From contig JTDE01001946.1 in the NCBI GenBank assembly GCA_014338405.1, forward strand, positions 53,206-117,205: DNA of 64,000 nucleotides, read 5' to 3'. Of this stretch, positions 48,590-59,539 are shown piece after piece. This DNA comes from Paragonimus skrjabini miyazakii. Lineage: Eukaryota > Platyhelminthes > Trematoda > Plagiorchiida > Troglotrematidae. Under the pieces are notes generated by a model that saw only the letters and a program-made list of their open reading frames with translations, made no database searches and was not told where the DNA came from. A program made the translations under genes and the position numbers. Positions within the stretch are counted from its first letter, which is position 1; every line of letters begins with the position of its first letter.

Positions 48590-51500
48590 CAGACGAGCGA
48601 ATGTCACGTATTCAGGTCCACAGTAACCCGACAGGTTACCTCGTCTACTTTTGGGTACACAACAGGTTGAAATATTGACGTAACTATTGGGGAAGTAAAC
48701 CGGTTTGCAGAAATTTAAAACCGGTTTTCTATAGTCTACAGCGGATTGTTAATGGTGCATCAAAATGAGTCCAAACACATTCGAAAGACGCCATTGATAA
48801 CACAGGGTCATAACCCTTCGTTCCTCTCGTGATCAATCGATATGAAAGTTTAACAGTGTTGGTTTTGATCTTTTGCAAAAGTTTTCATCTCCACGGTTCA
48901 CAAAGTGGCAGCCGAATGTCTTATCACTTGTACAAGAGCCAAAAGTACTTCCCAAGATTGCTAACAAATCAAATACATAAATTTAACGGGAACCCATACA
49001 AAACCAGCCGGAAATTCCGTCGCCCAAGCCTTCTGGTGAGACGGATTGGTTCGGAACAAGATTGGTGGACATCTTCCACCAGTTCTCAGTACCGTTCGTT
49101 GGCCAGCAGTGCTGTTAGGAGACGCATCTCCTAACGAAGCAACAAAGGCGATCGATCCGGCTTCCAGTTAATTGGTAAGTGATTTTAACTCACTCAGTCC
49201 AGTAAGCTCAATTGGATTGCAGCTGCGCGATCGAACGCCTGCACATCACGTGAAGCTGTTCTCACGAGTGCATTTTCAAATGTCCCCCCACCCCTCTGTT
49301 GGACCTATAAATGTAAAGCCTCTGTGGCCTAATCGACTGGCCTCGGTTTTTTCAATAAACGCTGTTGCCGCGCCCGTATTCTCCTTCTCGGTTCTGGTGG
49401 CAAACGATTGAGCTCGTATTAAGGGACGATCCAATAAGTGCTGTATGAATTATGAATACTGATGGGTCACGAAGGAACTGAGATATATGCAACACTTGAC
49501 AATTTCCAAACTGGATAAAGCTACTGCTGTTGTTGCCACCGCCACTACCGAGAATGCATGGCAAATGAAGGCCGTTTTCAAAAGACCAGTAAAAGTTTAG
49601 AGTGGACAAAACAATCAGCAATAACAGGCCATTAGAAAAAGAATGTCGCACGACGACTATGGATATCACTATTGCCTAAAGCTCACTGTAAGTCGATAAA
49701 ACCAACTGATACAGAAATAGCCCGATTGACATATGTTTTAAATATGACCCAGAATGGTACATCTCTGTCTCTATGTGCATGAATAATTGTTTGTAATGTA
49801 ATTGCATTTTAGTTAATGACCATTAAGGACCCAATATGCAAAGAGTTATACCAGATTACCTGAAAAAACCATCGAAATAGTAGACCTCAGAACACGTTTC
49901 GCTGAATACACAAATAATATGGTCTGGTTATAATGAATCTCATTTTATGTAACTTGATCTGCGATTAGGACTGCAATCTAGATGTTTCGTTAAAATACCT
50001 TGAGAATCTTAGTTTATTAACTTCCGAATGCTTGAGTTCCCTTTGAATGACGCATATGAACAAGCAGGCGATGCAACAGTAGGTAACAGTTTGTTTTTAA
50101 TCTATCGGACATCTTCAGGACGATTGAATAGCAGGTACCAAGCAAAATAATGATCAGACCTTTCTACCTGTCTTCCTTTCCTGTTATTTTGATTCCTACT
50201 GAGGCCCATCAATGAGTATTCCAGTTGACCACACCTCATCTTTACCTCACAAGGTTGATTGAGCAGCAATTTCGCTCTTCAGATGTATTTATCACCAGAG
50301 GCGCAAATGGTGTGTTATAGTAACAAATGTGATGGTCAATATCTTCAGTTTTGTGATTTTCTTCAGTCGCACACAAACGATGTTTAGTCAACACTGTTCC
50401 AGAGAGCCAGGCGTAGCTTCCCACCTGATATACTACATACAGTACAAGAGATGCTGAAGAAACTGCATTAGCCAACCGCTACGAGAGACATTCATCAACG
50501 TTCCTAATTGGATGAACAAGAACAGTGAGGCAATTCAGATGACACAACAGGGTGTATTCCTGTTTTGCAATCCAAAGCACACCATCCAGCAGCCTACTGT
50601 GTGGATAAATTAATCTACCCTAGTTAGTGCGTATAAAGCTACGCGATTACATTAAAGGACCAATTCTTCACAGTCGCGACCGTGTCTTGCCCTTCTAATT
50701 TTCTCCACTGTATGCTGGTATTTGCAATGGCAGGTAGAATGAATTAGTAGTTATTTCAGCTGGTGGCCAAAAACATCCCCAGATGGTCGGAATAACTGGT
50801 GACGCACCAGTTTGAACTTGGCGAACCAGCTGATCGAGATCACTTGTGAAACATCTCATGACATTAGGTCATTAATTTATTGCTCTACAATCGTTGTCTA
50901 AAGCGAAGCGAAACTGATCGCAACATGTCAACCGACATCACTATAATCCTAGTTACCTATTGCCTGGTGTGATTGCATGCATATTTATCTACCGTTCGTC
51001 TCTACTTGGTTAACACAGATAATTTGTAGGTTTTTGTTTGCTGCTGACGATCGTACACGAACTGTTCACATGACCCAACAAGTGTCTCACTTCTCTGATG
51101 AAATCCAACTGCGGATTGCAAGCGGAACTTGTGTAGAGATATTCTTAGTGTATTACTAAATGGTCGAATCGGTATTACTAACTGACTGATTTTTTACCTA
51201 AATATGTGTCGCCCAATCCTTCTTACGCTCAAAGTTTTACATTCAAAACTGTTGCACTTGTTCTAATTAACAAGATCTTTCTTTCTGGAAATCACTACGG
51301 TGTTTGCTGAACAAAATCGGGCTTTAAAATCGTCTGTTCCACCCCAGGTGTTGTGGCTACAGTGTACGTTGACTGTTGGGGCCAGTATAGGAATTAATTC
51401 TGCATTTTACAATGTTCCCGTTTTGGTTATTTTTTTAGCAGCTTAATTAAGTGTAATTTTAATCTGTTTGGGGCATGTACTTTTATTGCAGTCAAACCTT

Positions 51501-52510
51501 CACTGAAAAGACAGAGAAGTTTCCACTTATATTGGCATCCGCCGGAATATTTTGAATATGGTTTAACAATAACGAGTAGTATCGCGTTTACAAAACATGT
51601 GGTGAATGAAAGTTCTGGTGACTTATTCACGAAAAGCAAGTGAATCAAAGCATTACTCGGTAATAAAATTCACCTAGTAAATCAGTGAACCGGATGTTTC
51701 GAAAGTTTATCACCTGATTTTTGAAAATCGAAGCATTGACTGGCCGTAAAATCACATGGAAAATTTTACGATGCAAATACCTCAAATTATTAGGAAAAAT
51801 CTTTTGATGCATGCTGTCTTTATTGTGATTAAGATAAGATGTGGAAAAACATAAAGCTAATTAGAAATGGTACTAATGTCTGACAACAGTATCAGATGAT
51901 GAGGTGACACTATTCCCTAGAAGTTACCAAAAGATTTTATTACAAACTGGAATAAGACCAAACATTTTCCTCTTCCAATAGACGAATTCATCCGTATCGT
52001 GTATAATTTGCTCTTACTTGTTTTGTGTCATATAAGGGTGACGAAAACTGTAATGGGAAGGTGTTATTTTACAGCGGACATACGGCCAATCAAACGGAAA
52101 CGGACATCTTTTAAGTAGTGGGCCTTCTGCTCACCAAAACAACACTCGAACAGAAAAGCTGCCACTTTATCTGCTGTGAAGGATGTTCGTCCATTAGGAA
52201 ACATTTTGTTGTAGCATATTCGCCAAAGCTTAAGGTGAACCGCGCTGTTTTAATCGAACCCAGTTTGTGGGAGGTGTGTTGGAGGAAATACAGTCATTAT
52301 CACAGATAGTAGTTAATTTAATCGAACAATTACTTGTAGAAGTGGGTTTTTTAATTCGGAAGGCAATTTCCTTCTTCGAAAAGTGATCATATGGATTTGA
52401 GAAACGTGAAGTGAATTCAAGCTACCCGTTAATATAATAGACATGATTTAGTAACTTGCAGGAAGAATGATTCCTGGTAATAGCGTGGTGAATTATCAAA
52501 CCGGAGGTGT
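48590..52510. other. no supported gene
   Basis: No recognised gene, RNA or repeat. Open frames at most about 105 codons, unassigned. Confidence 0.5.
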
Positions 52511-52513
52511 GAG

Positions 52514-52830
52514 TATTCCAACACTCGGCGAATCCCATTAACGCGGGGAGGGAGGTACATCAAAAACCAAAGCAAGCGGATCGAAGACAGCATGGGCGAC
52601 CAGATGAGTCATCGCTCAACTGGGTCGGACCAACTGGCGAGACATGGCGGGCAAAATGAGATGGATGACCAGATCGGGGGCACAATTATTCCAACACTCA
52701 AAGGAATATCTCGACACGATCACGGAATACGGTCAAAGGTCACAGTGGATAGATTGTGGACAGCACGGGCGACCGCATGAGCCATTGCTCAACAAAATTG
52801 GACCAACGGAATGACAAGCGGAAAACCCGC
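52514..52830 (+). repeat. two-copy tandem repeat, 173-bp period
   Basis: TATTCCAACACTC starts at 52514 and again at 52687. GACAGCATGGGCGACC at 52586 recurs as GACAGCACGGGCGACC at 52759; both spacings are 173 bp, and the following ATGAGTCATCGCTCAAC block also recurs. The middle of the unit is more diverged. A minus-strand frame (52740-53111, 123 codons) runs through the second unit but has no recognised domain. Confidence 0.75.
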
Positions 52831-53138
52831 CCATAATAGGCGTCGGTTACACACAAACACAAACCGGGAAGAAGTGCACACCACGTGGGAGCAGGACTGG
52901 AATCCTGATTCATAAACATGAGCGCGCGCATAGCATGGCAACTAGCGAGTTGGACAATAAGGACTGTGCTTTGTTCTATTAAAAATAAGTAGTTTGGCAG
53001 ATTATCAATACGATTTCTATGCTCAACAGTGGCGTTGATAGATTCCAGCGTGAACTGTTCGAGAAATCTCACCGAGGCAGTCGATCCCCTGTATCGTTTG
53101 GTGGATTCCATATGAGACAGTGGAACGGATAGGTAACC

Positions 53139-53283
53139 GAGTCCAAATGTGAAATTTCCGAGCTCTTGGCGTGGCTTCGTAGGTCAGTTGGCAGAGCGCT
53201 TGTCGCGTTGGGGCATGATGTTTCTGTCACTGGTTCGAATCCAGCCGAAGCCCTGACTTCTCACAATTGGGTCTAATCTAATC
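53139..53283 (+). mobile_element. tRNA-derived SINE, copy 1
   Basis: An 80-nt tRNA-like head (53173-53252) with a perfect 7-bp acceptor stem GGCTTCG/CGAAGCC, box A TAGGTCAGTTGG and a perfect box B GGTTCGAATCC in a T-arm. There is no canonical anticodon arm, so it is not a functional tRNA. The 5' flank (CCAAATGTGAAAT...GAGCTC) and 3' tail (CTGACTTCTCACAATTGGG) are shared with the copy at 59376-59537, which marks a SINE longer than the tRNA part. Transcription would be by pol III from the internal boxes. Distinct from the hammerhead SINE. It lies upstream of the Gypsy relic. Confidence 0.8.
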
Positions 53284-53284
53284 A

Positions 53285-53685
53285 TGAATCTGCTAAGCCA
53301 CTTATTAGATATACACTTGAGTTGTTCTCCCAGAATCTAGGAAATGCACGGTAACCGCTGGTCACCTCGAGATAATAAAATCCACTCAGGACCACCTAAC
53401 TGGACAAGCTAACCTGCGTGCAAAGCAGTTGAAATTTATTATGGTAAAAATTGAAATAAATTTGCTTTACGTTTCTTACGTTGTAAAAGTTAAATGGTGA
53501 TGGTGTAGCGCAATAAAACCTCGAGCATAAGGGTGTGCACCCCTTCGTGTTTACGCGATTGTTTCAAGAAATCGCACCCTTAGGAGTAGAGGTATTTTCT
53601 TTCGAACACCTTTCGGAAGAAAATTCCAGGTGATTGAAGACCATGTGGCAAATTTTGAACTTCAAACAATGCTACCCCGGCTAGT
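53285..53685. other. no supported feature
   Basis: Only a small hairpin (GCGATT...AATCGC near 53556-53576) and a palindromic AGGGTGTGCACCCCT near 53530 were noticed. Otherwise unassigned sequence between the SINE and the pol relic. Confidence 0.4.
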
Positions 53686-53689
53686 TGCT

Positions 53690-55204
53690 GCTTCATTCTC
53701 CACCTCCATGATTTCTCTTTTGACATCACATTCCATACCTGCTCCATCCGAATTCAACTTGGTGCGTGCATAGGACCTCATTCTTGCCACAGGATAAGAC
53801 AATCTCATGACTGTCATTACAACTTCATTTAGTGTTTACGGGTTTTTCCAGATGTCTTTTGGTCTCCGGAAGACAACTGGAATATTCAGCGCCATGCGAA
53901 TCAGCTTCCTAGTGTAAATGTTGTCCTTGTTTACCTCGACGGTGTTTCGGTAACCAGTCCTAACGCCAGTGACCACGAAATCCATCTTTATATTATTTTA
54001 AAGAGTTTGGATGAAAAAAGGATTCCCACCAACTTGGGGAAGTGTACTTATGGTGTCCTTCCCTTGAATTTCCTGGATTCAAATGGTATCACGCCCCTAG
54101 GTATCACAATGCAAGCGCTGCAGAAATGCACCATCCCTAATTCTGTTGAAAAGTCCCAACAGTCACTTGGTATTGTTACCTACTGCCGTCATCTTAATTT
54201 TCACTGCTTGCAACTTTTGAATCCACAAACCGACTTACTCCCTCTTTTTAGAAGGGACGTTGTTTAAAGTCTTAAGGCACCATAGGCATCCAGTGACGTC
54301 ATGAAAATATTGTGACGGACGATTGGATCGCAGTGTTCAGTTCACTCCTTCAACTGATGCCTTCAATCATGCTGTTGGCGCAGTGCTTTAACAGGGTGTT
54401 GACGGTGAATTTCGACCGGTTCAGTTATACTCCCAGAAGATATTGCTTGCGTTGGCCAATTATAGCACCATTGGTCTTCAGCCTTCCATCCTGTATTTGT
54501 CAGTCAGACATTTTCACAATTTGTTAGAAGAACTGAACTCCATCTTAATGGAACATCAGCCCCTAGTTCACAGTTCAGCTGCTACTCAAGATAAATATCC
54601 CCTCATGAAATTCGAAACGTTGACTTCGTGAAGTAATGTCCAACGGATATCCGACATATCGACTGAAACTCCGAAGTAGTGGCTCACGCACTCTGAAAAT
54701 TACGTACTGATGCGGTTTTCTAGGCCGAAGAACGCAGGTCTTGATAAAACTGATAAAACACAAGAGTCAGATCCTGACTTTTCATTTATCTGCATCCCAC
54801 CTTCCAAATGTCCCCATACCTCCTTACATTCTTCCACTTCTATTATTATGTGTGGTATTTCCACTGGTAATTTACGTCCACTTCTACGTTATCCAGTTAG
54901 TCGACTCATTTTTCTTCTTGTTTCACTCCTTGTTTCACCCAGTGTCTGCGTCGCACTGGAGCTGACCGTCGCCCGTCATGTTTGGCCCACAATGAACAGA
55001 AAAGTGCGCTGGTGGACCAAGTCATCCAACTGTTGTCATAAAAGTAAGACACATCGCCATACCTTCTCATCCACAAGGAATTTCCACGTTCCGAAGGCAC
55101 ATTTTTCTCACACCCACGTTGAGTTATTTGGCATACTACCAAAATCAAGGGAAAAAACAATCTTGTTTACCATTTTTATTACTGCCTGTCTAGAGAACGC
55201 TTGA
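53690..55204 (+). pseudogene. Ty3/Gypsy LTR-retrotransposon pol relic (RT, RNase H, integrase)
   Basis: A decayed pol region in canonical Ty3/Gypsy order, spread over three frames with many stops. RT: the LVRA segment near 53757, MSFGLR at about 53850-53867, the catalytic box as YLDG (53932-53943; family form Y-x-D-D, second Asp lost), and GKCTYGV then LNFLDSNGITPL at about 54037-54096. RNase H: QLYSQKI, YSTIGL, LYLSVRHFHNLLEE and HQPLVHSSAA at about 54425-54580. Integrase: ARHVWPTMNRKVRWWTK, SNCCHKSK and HTHVELFGILP at about 54970-55135; the first catalytic Asp is Glu here and the zinc-finger His residues are not evident. No LTRs, gag or protease were found. This is a dead, old copy; the overall style fits Gypsy elements common in flukes (CsRn1-like, inference). 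Confidence 0.85.
53932..53943 (+). other. mutated RT catalytic box (YLDG)
   Basis: In the frame reading VYLDG-VSVTS, the second Asp of the Y-x-D-D metal-binding box is Gly, which by itself inactivates reverse transcription. The spacing from MSFGLR is right for the family. Confidence 0.7.
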
Positions 55205-58200
55205 TGAAAATTTTCTTTGATTCTTGTTGCACTGATAAAATGTTGTCTTCTGTACCAATGCGTATTATATCAGCAATCTATTCCGGTCTTTTTAACGAAG
55301 TGTCGCTTGACAGAAAAACTTGACTCGCTATCACTCTGTCTGATATTTTTTCCTGCAAAATCCAGTTAGCAATCTTGAATTACACACTGCCGTTCCACTC
55401 TTTCATTTTTATGAAATCCGGTTGGGTTTTAATTCACAACGTATCGATATGATTCTTTAGAAAAAAATCAGGCTGTAAGGTCCGCGTGACCTAGTGAACA
55501 TCGGTAGACGAACCAGTAACTTGTCATGAATGAGTTGCGGACAAGTGCTCTACCCTTCGGATTTCGAAATATCAACGGGGAACCCGCGAATAATACACTT
55601 GATTTGGCTGCTCCAAGAGTTCTTCCAGGCGAGTTAGCGATGCAGCCAGTGTATCTCCTCTGTATAGCAATCATATAAAATGAGCTTTCCTTCAACCGTT
55701 GAAAACGTTTGTGACAATTGGTCCGATTTCATACGTTTAGTCACGGAGTTACCTGGTTGGTCATTCTAGCTTAGGTTACGGGATGTAGGTTCTAACTTGT
55801 AATTCAAAGTCTCTGCCGAGCAAACATTGTGGCTGTGATTAGCTGGCGTTTAATTGTGTTCCGTTTGTACTAATTGTTAGTAGATCTGTAAAGGTCATTG
55901 TGCCACTCTGACGATGTGCTATTGCGACGAAAAAGTCGTGCTAAGCTCCCCTCGATTCTACATTCAGAGACATCTAAGAGATTTGAAATGTCAGTTCTGA
56001 ACAGAAATCCATTGGAGGAGTTGTGTGGTTGTTTTCATCTGAAGTGTCGGCTACACTTAGATCATAATCATAAGTATACCATCAACATAATGATGGTAGC
56101 TGAACGTCTGATCTATATAGTAGGAGTGAGTACGGTACTTTCCAACTTGCCCTTGAAAATATCCGTCCCTAGTGGTCTTAGTGATTATCCCAATACCGCT
56201 TCAGTAATTTATCTGTGGGTGCCATCGTTAGAAATTTACTGTTAAGTTTTATACCAGTATCGAAAAAGCGTTCAGTATGAACTTCGAAAGACTGCTCCCA
56301 GGAAGATCCTACCCACCTACAATAATGCACATCCGCTTCTGAGAACATCGAGCACTCTGCTTACTAGTTTATAATTATGACGTTAATTTCCTCGTGAAAA
56401 ACTGATTGTTACTCCTAGCCGCCTGGTTATTTCGTGATCCAGCTGGTTGGATGAACGGATGCAACTACAACTATGGAAAACAGACGACCACCAGCTATAC
56501 AACACGTAGAGAGTGCGTGGCAGTGTTCATAACCGCAGTGAGCCAGAGGGTCAATTCAATTAATATCATGCTTTTGTGGGACCTGTTTTTTGCAGACTGT
56601 AATTCTTATTTGCACTACGGAACTCTCTGCTAGCACGTATGGTTAAGGTGTTATTCTTTCTTTGTCGGAAGACCGCAAAAATGATTGTGCTGTTCTCATA
56701 AAAAATATCTTTTGATGAGAGTTGTTCCCTGCAGAAGGACGATTGTAACATGGTACGTACTCACTAGTTAACGCAACATTAGGTACATGATTCTATCCGT
56801 GTTTATGTGTGTTGTATTCAAAAACGACGGAAAATACCAGTAGTAAGTAAGCTTTATTAGAGCAACCGATTCACGATACGTTACGGAAAACTGTCAGTCC
56901 ACACAGCACGGGCAGCCGCTGCCCGCATGTGTCCTCGATCGCTTGAAGGTCAGAGCAATCTGATAGGTCAACTGCATGGCTCGCTGGCATTCGATTGGAC
57001 ACAACAATGTGCACCGGCATTTTACCGTCAGAAAATACGGATGTAGTCCGTACGAAACAACTTGATATACTCATTAATTAACAAAGAATGGTCAACTTGG
57101 TCCATCAAAATTTGGTCGATCAACTAACCAGGGACCTTTAAAATAATTAGTTTCGAAGACTGAAATGGTGTGAACTTGGTGGTACACAACAATCCTTGGT
57201 TAACCATCATGACCCTATCTGATGCAGCTTCCCTAGCCAATGCTTCACAAACGTGTACCAGCAGTCACAAAAATGAGCGGTTTTTCCACGTTGTCATCCA
57301 CTGTCATCTGGGGAGTGGAAAACCTAACATGGCAGAATTAAGCTCTGACCAGTGCACAGAACTGAGATCGAAAGTCGAGGTACACATTCGCACCATGTGG
57401 ACTTGCTAATAGCATAACACTAATCCACCTCAATAACCAATGCAACTAAGCCATTAAATATCCGCGAAGTAGTTCATAAATTCAAAAAACCACATTTGTC
57501 ACTCCTTCACCTTTCTTAACTTGGCCAGAATATATGCTCCAATACACAGTGAACAAAAATGTACTCTTGGGACGTGGCGTGGATGATGATCTACCCTATA
57601 TACTTATAAGGGTGCAGTGAAAACTAACAAGATATAACTTGTGCAGTGAAGCTCTGTTATTTTTATTTTCTGAATGCTTTCATTTTCCACGGTTAACCGG
57701 TGTACACATTTTAAAATTTCTTTAGAGATCGTGGAACTGATGATCAATAACACTGTTATTACTTCGATCAAATTTGCATGTATTTTCAATCATTGTCTGA
57801 TCAAGCACTTCTACACATCCCAACGGCTAATTCGCCGATAATTAGTTTCCAAAAGTTGAAAGCATTGGTGAACTAGATGAAGAACCAGAGTCTCACTACT
57901 TCCGCTGCAAGCAAGTTTAGTAGAACTGAATAGAATAAAACGCACCTGATCAAACAGTGACTAGCAACCTTTCCCAAACGTTTAAATTAACAGTGCGATA
58001 AACATCCAACATGGTCGTCTACAGTTTTGGTCAACACTGGTTATGTTAGCAACCATTGTCTGATAAAGTCTGTTGGAACGTCTCAGTCGAATAGGTCAGG
58101 TATACAGTTATATAAAAGCTGTTCGGTGATCTCACAGCTTATTCTCAACAAGTATCACTTCTAGATGATCCAGCTTGACTTAAGCAACATGTGTGAAGTT

Positions 58201-59370
58201 GAAGTAAATTTTGTTTCAACAACCGCTCAGGGTACCCACTCTTAATTTGCTTATAGTAAACCGTGTGTCATTTCCGGACAGAGTTAACTGTGCGGAAGTC
58301 ATGGGCTGAGAGGTTTGACAGATGACATGAATCAACTTTTAGTACGATTAACATTTCATATCGTTCTTGTTTCGGCATCTCTTTCAGCAAGTGATATTCC
58401 ACCCGTTCACGAGGCCAGTATAAATGTGGATACGTTGGAACTCCCCCACTAGTAGACTAGCGCGCAGGTTGCAAACAAATCCATAGAAAACATATGACCC
58501 CACAACCATCTAAACAAATATTTGCTTTGTAAGGTTACATGACTTACTTGCCTCAGGATGACGCGGATTAAGAAAGAACTGTACCGGAACAAATATCTTT
58601 CAAGATAAAGTTTTAATTAAGGACTGTTTGGTTGGGGATTTTGTTCAGGTTTAGTTATTACAGGAAGGAAAGGAAGAAAGGGAGGTTAGGAAAAACTGGG
58701 CAATCAGTAAATTGATCATTACAACAAAACTTTTAACAGTCAATTTACTTCTTACAAACTGTCAACATCTCAGGAGCATGCAAGACACTTTACAGCGGTG
58801 TACGAGGCTGAGAAGTTTCAGTCACTGATTTTCCACTGGGGTAAATTGGGCAGTTACTGATTTTCATATTGAGACACTTAGGTAAACTGGAGCTCAGAAA
58901 TGGTTTTTGGTTAACCTTTTGATGAAAACATTCGGTCCTTTTTTGTGCGAGGTTACTGAATTGGTCGTCAGCATGCTTTTCCAACAAACATTTGTCCTCA
59001 ACCCGGACGAAGATACGGAGTACTGGGCAGAATTAATCAACGAATGGAACTTCGAAGTAGGTCGATCAAGATGTATTTGTGAACCGTGGAAATTTAAACC
59101 AAACGCGGCATTGCTCAACTCTTCAATAGTGGTGTACGGTCTGGATATAATGGTGTCATTAAAATATCAAATTGTAAGAGAACGCGTGTGTGTTACAAAT
59201 GACTATCTCGAAATTCCACGGACAGCCATTAGTCTTGAGTGTATTTTTCAAAATAAGGCGTTGGGAGCCTGTTAACTTACAAGGTATTTGTCGATGTTCT
59301 AAATTCTAGCGGTACCCTACCTCTTGCTCATAAACCATATGTTCCATTTTTGTTAGATTATTATCAGAGT
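55205..59370. other. no supported gene
   Basis: Possible decayed integrase continuation up to about 55350, not firm. Beyond that nothing is recognised. The frame 58907-59275 (+, 122 codons) has no known domain. A purine-rich run lies at about 58660-58690. Confidence 0.5.
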
Positions 59371-59375
59371 GCACA

Positions 59376-59537
59376 AGACAAGTTCTCACAAAGTTTAGAT
59401 GAGACCCAACTGTGAAAAGTCAGGGCTTCGGCTGGATTCGAACCAGCGACAGACACACCATGCCTCAACGCGGCAAGGGCTCTACCAGCTGACCTACGAA
59501 GCCACGCCAGGAGCTCGGAGATTTCACATTTGGACTC
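59376..59537 (-). mobile_element. tRNA-derived SINE, copy 2
   Basis: Minus-strand copy of the SINE at 53139-53283. The tRNA-like head at 59424-59503 has an identical 80-nt length, a perfect acceptor stem, box A TAGGTCAGCTGG (59485-59496) and a perfect box B GGTTCGAATCC (59434-59444). The shared 5' flank GTCCAAATGTGAAAT and tail CTGACTTTTCACAGTTGGG continue further here (to about 59376). The minus-strand frame through it (LRRSAGRALAALRHGVSV, then AGSNPAEAL) is a well-known false protein call in fluke gene sets; it should not be annotated as a gene. Confidence 0.8.
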
Positions 59538-59539
59538 AC

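Noticed and set aside
53173..53252. Functional tRNA gene
   Set aside because: Acceptor stem and T-arm are perfect, but there is no proper anticodon arm, and the shared non-tRNA flanks with 59376-59537 show it is a SINE head.
55900..55945. Plus-strand CTGACGA followed 13 nt later by CGAAA, hammerhead-like
   Set aside because: Stem II would be badly mismatched (TGTGC against GCGAC) and no stem I partner for GTGCCACT lies downstream. A pairing of these short boxes is expected by chance in 64 kb.
58907..59275. 122-codon open frame as a gene
   Set aside because: Composition looks protein-like but I recognise no domain, and no splice context or neighbour supports it.
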